A DNA stretch of 64,000 nt from Bradyrhizobium sp. 4 (lineage in GTDB: Bacteria > Pseudomonadota > Alphaproteobacteria > Rhizobiales > Xanthobacteraceae): contig NZ_CP064686.1 of NCBI RefSeq assembly GCF_023100905.1, positions 806,001 to 870,000 of the forward strand, given 5' to 3'. A program made the translations under genes and the position numbers. This document shows, in pieces, positions 60,267 through 64,000 of this stretch. Within the stretch, counting starts at the first letter, position 1; each line of letters opens with the position of its first letter. The notes beneath the pieces are model-generated. The model did no database searches and was not told the origin of the DNA. It saw only the letters and a list, made by a program, of their open reading frames with translations.

Positions 60267-61361
60267 TCATTTGGCCCCGAGCCATTTCCTGGCGGCGGCC
60301 TCGGCCTTGGCCCGGTCCTCGGCCGGCAAATCGGACAATTGCTTGTCCAGCTCCGGATCGCCCTTGCCGGCGGTCTTGGCCACCAGATGCCATTTGAAGC
60401 CCTCGACCTTGTCCACGGCCGTGCCCATGCCGTTGATCAGCACCCAGGCCAGCCGGTTCTGCGCGATCGCGCTGCCCTGGCGGGACGCCTTGCGGAGCAG
60501 GGCGACGGCCGCCGGCTGGTTCTTCGGCGTGCCGGTGCCGTTGAACAGCGCGATGGCGTATTCGACCTCGGCATCGACATTGTCGGTCAGCGTGGCGACC
60601 TGGAGCAGACGCACCGCCCGCTCCAAATCCTTCGGCACGCCAGTGCCTTCCTTGTAGAAGGTCGCAAGCGCGTATTGCGCCTCGGGCAGACCGGCATCGG
60701 CCGCCTGGCGCAGCAGCTCGGCGGAGCGCTTGACGTCCTGCGGCAGGGTCTGTCCGTCGAGATAGAGCAGCGCGAGGTTATAGGCCGCCTTGGGCTCGCC
60801 GAGCTTGGCGGCGGACGCCATCAGCTTGACCGCCTCGTTCTTGTCGACCGGGCCGCCACGGCCGGACATCCTGAGCATGGCGAGCGCGAACATCGCCTCG
60901 CGGTCGCCGGCGTCGGAAGCGCGCTTGTACCATTGCAGCGCCTTGGCATAGTCGCGCCGGATGCCCATGGCGTTGGAATAGAGCTCACCCAGCATGGTCA
61001 TTGCCTTGGCATCGCCGGTCTCGGCACGAGCGGTGGCGAGTTCGAAGGCGGTCTTGTATTGACCGCGCTGATAGGCGCCGAACACCAGATCGACGTTGGG
61101 ATTGTCGGCCGGAGGCGCCGGGATCACGGTCGCAGCCGGAGCAGGCTTTGGAGAGGCTGAAGGCTTGGGGGAAGCTGAAGGCTTTGGTGCCGGCGCCGCT
61201 TCCTTCTTCTTGGTGATGGTGTGCGGCGTGGCCTTCGGCTTGTCCTTGCTTTTCTCGGCCGGAGGGTTCGGCGTTGCCACGGGCGGCGTGATCTGGAGCT
61301 GCGCGGCCGCGGGCACTGTGAGCAGCAGCGTGGCCAGGATGGTGATGCGCGGGAGCTTCAT
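60267..61361 (-). CDS. Secreted Sel1-like repeat protein
   Basis: Predicted 364-residue protein. A signal peptide (MKLPRITILATLLLTVPAAA) and a Pro/Lys-rich linker with repeated ASPKP units precede several Sel1-like repeats at residues 120-330 (AYNLALLYLDGQTLPQD; AQYALATFYKEGTGV). Such solenoids bind partner proteins. It starts 8 bases after the ThiE-like stop and is cotranscribed with the aldolase and thiE-like genes. The role is unknown. Confidence 0.88.
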   Translation of the reverse strand: MKLPRITILATLLLTVPAAAQLQITPPVATPNPPAEKSKDKPKATPHTITKKKEAAPAPKPSASPKPSASPKPAPAATVIPAPPADNPNVDLVFGAYQRGQYKTAFELATARAETGDAKAMTMLGELYSNAMGIRRDYAKALQWYKRASDAGDREAMFALAMLRMSGRGGPVDKNEAVKLMASAAKLGEPKAAYNLALLYLDGQTLPQDVKRSAELLRQAADAGLPEAQYALATFYKEGTGVPKDLERAVRLLQVATLTDNVDAEVEYAIALFNGTGTPKNQPAAVALLRKASRQGSAIAQNRLAWVLINGMGTAVDKVEGFKWHLVAKTAGKGDPELDKQLSDLPAEDRAKAEAAARKWLGAK

Positions 61362-61369
61362 GACGGGCG

Positions 61370-62044
61370 CTAGCCGTGCTCCTGTTCTGCAAGCGCAGCC
61401 GCATGAGCCTTCTTGATCGCAGCGTCGGCCTCGATCAGCGCCGCCTTGGGTCCGCGCGGATCGGCCCAGATGAAGTCGCCCACCAGCACGAAATCGGCAC
61501 CGCTGGCGGCGAATTCGTGGGCCTCCTCCAGCGAGATGGCAAAGCCGACGCAGGGCGGTTCGAACAGCTCGGCCCACCAGTCCAGCCGCTCGGCGATCGC
61601 TTGAGACGACGGCCGCTGGCCCTTTGCGTCGGGCTCGCCGAACAGCACGTAATCCGCGCCGATCTCGCCCGCATCCATGGAATGGTGCCGCGTCGTCAGC
61701 CCGCCGACGCCGGCGATGCGGTCGGGCTTGAGCGATGGCAGCGCCTCTTTCAGCGCGGCGATGCCGGGCAGGTGCGCGCCGTCGGCGCCGCCGCGTGCGA
61801 CGAGCTCAGGATGGCCGTCGACGAGCAGGGCTGCCCCCGCTTTCTGAACCGGCGGCGCCAAAACCTTGATCCGCGAGATCATGGTGCGCTGATCGGTCAC
61901 CTTCAGACGCAACAGCACGGCCGCGACGTCGGCGGCGGCGAGCAGGCCGGGCAGCTCGGCCAGAAGCGAAGCGGGATCGTCGACAACGGGCGTCGCGAGA
62001 TAAAGGCGCGGCGCCGGGCGCGGCGGAGGAGATTTGTTCGACAA
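61370..62044 (-). CDS. Divergent ThiE-like TMP synthase family protein
   Basis: Predicted 224-residue TIM-barrel protein related to thiamine phosphate synthase (TMP-TENI). The segments GADGAHLPG and IGADYVLFGEPD correspond to the ThiE sugar-phosphate strand and pyrophosphate loop, but the usual nucleotide/HMP-binding NDR reads DGH and the downstream STK motif is absent. It may be an inactive or redirected paralogue. It starts with TTG at 62044, 3 bases after the fbaB stop, so is translationally coupled to the aldolase. No other thiamine genes are here. Confidence 0.75.
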   Translation of the reverse strand: MSNKSPPPRPAPRLYLATPVVDDPASLLAELPGLLAAADVAAVLLRLKVTDQRTMISRIKVLAPPVQKAGAALLVDGHPELVARGGADGAHLPGIAALKEALPSLKPDRIAGVGGLTTRHHSMDAGEIGADYVLFGEPDAKGQRPSSQAIAERLDWWAELFEPPCVGFAISLEEAHEFAASGADFVLVGDFIWADPRGPKAALIEADAAIKKAHAAALAEQEHG

Positions 62045-62047
62045 GAT

Positions 62048-63088
62048 CTAGGCTGCTTTCTGTTCCAGGCCGCTTTGCCATTCGCCCCTAGAGGCGAGGC
62101 CATTCATGCGCGCGCGATGACTGAATGCGTTTTGTCCGGCTGCGACGTTCTCGGCCTTACCCGACCAGGCCTTCTGCGGCGCGGCCTGGAGGGCGCGACC
62201 GTAGGAGAAGGTCAGGCCCCAGGGCAGCGGGCCGAACTTGTGCATGGCGTTGAGGTGCGCCGTTGCCTCTTCGTCCGACTGGCCGCCGGAGAGGAAGGCG
62301 ATGCCGGGCACCGCCGCGGGCACGCACGCTCTGAGCAGCCGTATCGTCTTCTCCGCGACCTCCTCGGCGGCAGCCTGCTTCGCAGACTTCTTGCCGGGGA
62401 CTACCATATTCGGCTTCAGCACCATGCCCTCGAGCGCGACGCGCTGCACGCGCAATTCCTGAAACGTCTTGTTGAGTACACGGCTCGTCACCTCATAGCA
62501 GCGATCGATGTCGTGATCGCCGTCCATCAGCACTTCGGGCTCGACGATCGGCACGATCTGCGCGGCCTGGCACAGCGCTGCATAACGCGCCAGCGCGTGG
62601 GCGTTGACGCTGATCGCGGTCATCGAGGGGATGCCCCGGCCGTCAGTGCCACTGCCGATGTCGATCACCGCGCGCCATTTGGCGAAGCGCGCGCCGCGCT
62701 CATAATACTTCTTCAGCCGTTCGGCGAGCTTGTCGAGCCCGACGGTGACGAGCTCTCCGGGGCACATCGGCAGGGGTTGCGTGCCTTCGTCGACCTTGAT
62801 GCCGGGAATGGCGCCGCTCTGTTCGATCAGCTTGACCAGCGGCGTGCCATCCTTTGCGTTCTGCCAGATCGTCTCGTCATAGAGGATGACGCCGGAGATA
62901 TAGCGGCTCATGGCTTCGTTCGAGCGGAACAGCATCTCGCGATAGTCGCGGCGGTTCTCTTCGGTGGATTCCACGCCGATCGCGTCGAAACGCTTCTTGA
63001 TGGTGCCTGAGGATTCGTCGGCGGCGAGGATGCCCTTGCCGGGCGCGACCAGAGCGGTCGCGATCCTGTTCAGCTCAGTCAGATTCAT
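62048..63088 (-). CDS. fbaB: Class I fructose-bisphosphate aldolase
   Basis: Predicted 346-residue Schiff-base aldolase cleaving fructose-1,6-bisphosphate. The N-terminus NRIATALVAPGKGILAADES is characteristic of class I animal/plant-type enzymes, with Lys motifs in GMVLKPNMVVPGKK. GGGAGGACATCTCG precedes the ATG at 63088. It lies 167 bases after the class II aldolase gene on the same strand and precedes the ThiE-like and Sel1 genes. Confidence 0.95.
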   Translation of the reverse strand: MNLTELNRIATALVAPGKGILAADESSGTIKKRFDAIGVESTEENRRDYREMLFRSNEAMSRYISGVILYDETIWQNAKDGTPLVKLIEQSGAIPGIKVDEGTQPLPMCPGELVTVGLDKLAERLKKYYERGARFAKWRAVIDIGSGTDGRGIPSMTAISVNAHALARYAALCQAAQIVPIVEPEVLMDGDHDIDRCYEVTSRVLNKTFQELRVQRVALEGMVLKPNMVVPGKKSAKQAAAEEVAEKTIRLLRACVPAAVPGIAFLSGGQSDEEATAHLNAMHKFGPLPWGLTFSYGRALQAAPQKAWSGKAENVAAGQNAFSHRARMNGLASRGEWQSGLEQKAA

Positions 63089-63207
63089 CGAGATGTCCTC
63101 CCAAAACGATTCTGCCCTTGCCGGCGAAAATAGACCGTTCTCGGGCAAATGCCGAGTTAACGTTCGTCGCAGGGTAGGGGGGAGGGGCTTTGGTGCCGGC
63201 AACAAGG

Positions 63208-63238
63208 CGTCATCCCGGGCTTACCGCCCGGAATGACG
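63208..63238. repeat. Short CGTCAT palindrome between aldolase genes
   Basis: CGTCATCCCGGGC, a TTAC loop and the inverted GCCCGGAATGACG form a hairpin. Its CGTCAT ends resemble family 1 and family 4 elements. It lies between the class II aldolase stop and fbaB and may also act as a terminator. Confidence 0.65.
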
Positions 63239-63255
63239 GAGAAAGTGGGGCTGGC

Positions 63256-64000
63256 TTACGCCACCTTCGGGGCGAGCTCGCCCTTGGCGTAGCGCTTGGC
63301 CATCTCGGCCGTGGTCAGCACCTTCTTGATCTTGGAGGCTTGGCCAGCGGTATTGAATTCCTGGAGCCGCTGCTTGCACAGCTTGGTCATCGCTTCCATC
63401 GCGGGCTTCAGGTATTTGCGCGGGTCGAACTCTTCCGGATTGTCCTTGAGCACTTTCCGGATCTGGCCGGTCATCGCCATGCGGTTGTCGGTGTCGATGT
63501 TGATCTTGCGCACGCCGTTCTTGATGCCGCGCTGGATCTCGGCCACCGGCACGCCCCAGGTCGGCTTCATCTTGCCGCCATAGGCGTTGATGATGTCCTG
63601 GAGGTCCTGGGGCACCGACGAGGAGCCGTGCATGACGAGATGCATGTTCGGCAGCTTGCGGTGGATCTCCTCGATCACGTTCATGGCGAGGATGTCGCCG
63701 TCGGGCTTGCGGGTGAATTTGTAGGCGCCGTGAGACGTCCCCATCGCGATCGCGAGCGCGTCGACCTGGGTCTCCTGGACGAACTTCACGGCTTCATCCG
63801 GATTGGTCAGGAGCTGGTCGTGGCTGAGCTTGCCCTCGGCGCCGTGGCCGTCTTCCTTGTCGCCCATGCCGGTCTCGAGCGAGCCGAGTACGCCGAGCTC
63901 GCCCTCGACCGAGATGCCCCCGAGATGCGCCATCTCGGTCACGGTCTTGGTGACGCCGACATTGTAGCCCCAGTCGCCAGGGGTCTTGCCGTCCGCCTTG
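63256..64000 (-). CDS. Class II fructose-bisphosphate aldolase (partial, N-terminus outside)
   Basis: The visible 248 or so C-terminal residues belong to the zinc-dependent class II aldolase of the CbbA/Fba type. VMHGSSSVPQDLQD holds a zinc-binding His, and GVRKINIDTDNRMAMTGQIR is the conserved phosphate-binding strand. The frame is still open at the right edge (64000), so the start is outside the window. It performs the same reaction as the neighbouring class I enzyme. Such genes usually lie beside pgk and gap or Calvin-cycle genes, which would be to the right. Confidence 0.92.
   Translation of the reverse strand, partial: KADGKTPGDWGYNVGVTKTVTEMAHLGGISVEGELGVLGSLETGMGDKEDGHGAEGKLSHDQLLTNPDEAVKFVQETQVDALAIAMGTSHGAYKFTRKPDGDILAMNVIEEIHRKLPNMHLVMHGSSSVPQDLQDIINAYGGKMKPTWGVPVAEIQRGIKNGVRKINIDTDNRMAMTGQIRKVLKDNPEEFDPRKYLKPAMEAMTKLCKQRLQEFNTAGQASKIKKVLTTAEMAKRYAKGELAPKVA

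Overview
The window is high-GC chromosomal DNA from an alphaproteobacterium, most likely Bradyrhizobium or a close relative. The evidence is the protein families, a sulfur-assimilation cluster with a fused CysNC, RcdA (a CtrA-degradation factor), alphaproteobacterial EcfG-type stress promoters, and several families of palindromic intergenic repeats of the kind common in Bradyrhizobium. The gene content looks like core chromosome. I see no rRNA, tRNA, CRISPR array, complete insertion sequence, prophage or replication origin.

Region by region: 0.2-6.6 kb holds envelope and stress genes (YqjE-like and DUF883 membrane proteins, an AI-2E family permease, an L,D-transpeptidase, a DUF2865 protein, a chemoreceptor and a 51-residue membrane peptide). 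Three of these units have near-perfect EcfG promoters. Malate synthase G lies at 6.7-8.9 kb. The interval 9.2-20.7 kb is a nearly complete sulfate-assimilation regulon arranged as two divergent arms. cysD-cysNC runs leftward. cysG, DUF2849, cysI, DUF934, cysH, a sulfate-binding protein, cysT, cysW and cysA run rightward. The cluster takes up sulfate, activates it to APS, reduces it to sulfite and sulfide, and makes the siroheme that the reductase needs.

From 20.8 to 31.6 kb come a CAP lipoprotein, a coupled patatin and 3-hydroxybutyrate dehydrogenase pair, a TauE permease, a toxin-antitoxin pair whose ParE-type toxin is frameshifted, a polysaccharide flippase, a DsbD-N protein, YqgE, a TfdA-like dioxygenase, two divergent SDR enzymes and a CsbD-like stress protein. 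From 31.7 to 42.2 kb are an SGNH-fold DUF459 protein lacking its catalytic Ser and His, a lytic transglycosylase, GalU, a diguanylate cyclase, a GGDEF-EAL protein with a degenerate GGDEF, and a quinone oxidoreductase. From 42.2 to 46 kb are DUF1192, a candidate small RNA with anti-Shine-Dalgarno motifs, rcdA, rpmE and an ABC exporter.

The last third contains two small overlapping convergent genes, a MotA/TolQ-like plus OmpA-like pair coupled to a GNAT acetyltransferase, a methyltransferase resembling plant coclaurine N-methyltransferase, an autotransporter, an RND efflux adaptor and pump, an orphan AAA ATPase, an inositol monophosphatase, a Sel1-repeat protein, a divergent ThiE-like protein, and two adjacent fructose-bisphosphate aldolases of different classes (the class II gene runs off the right edge).

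No single cassette is clearly a new system. The observations most worth following are the EcfG promoter set, a 26-bp palindromic block inserted in two unrelated repeats, the small RNA candidate, the orphan rotary-motor-like pair, the degenerate enzymes and the frameshifted toxin.
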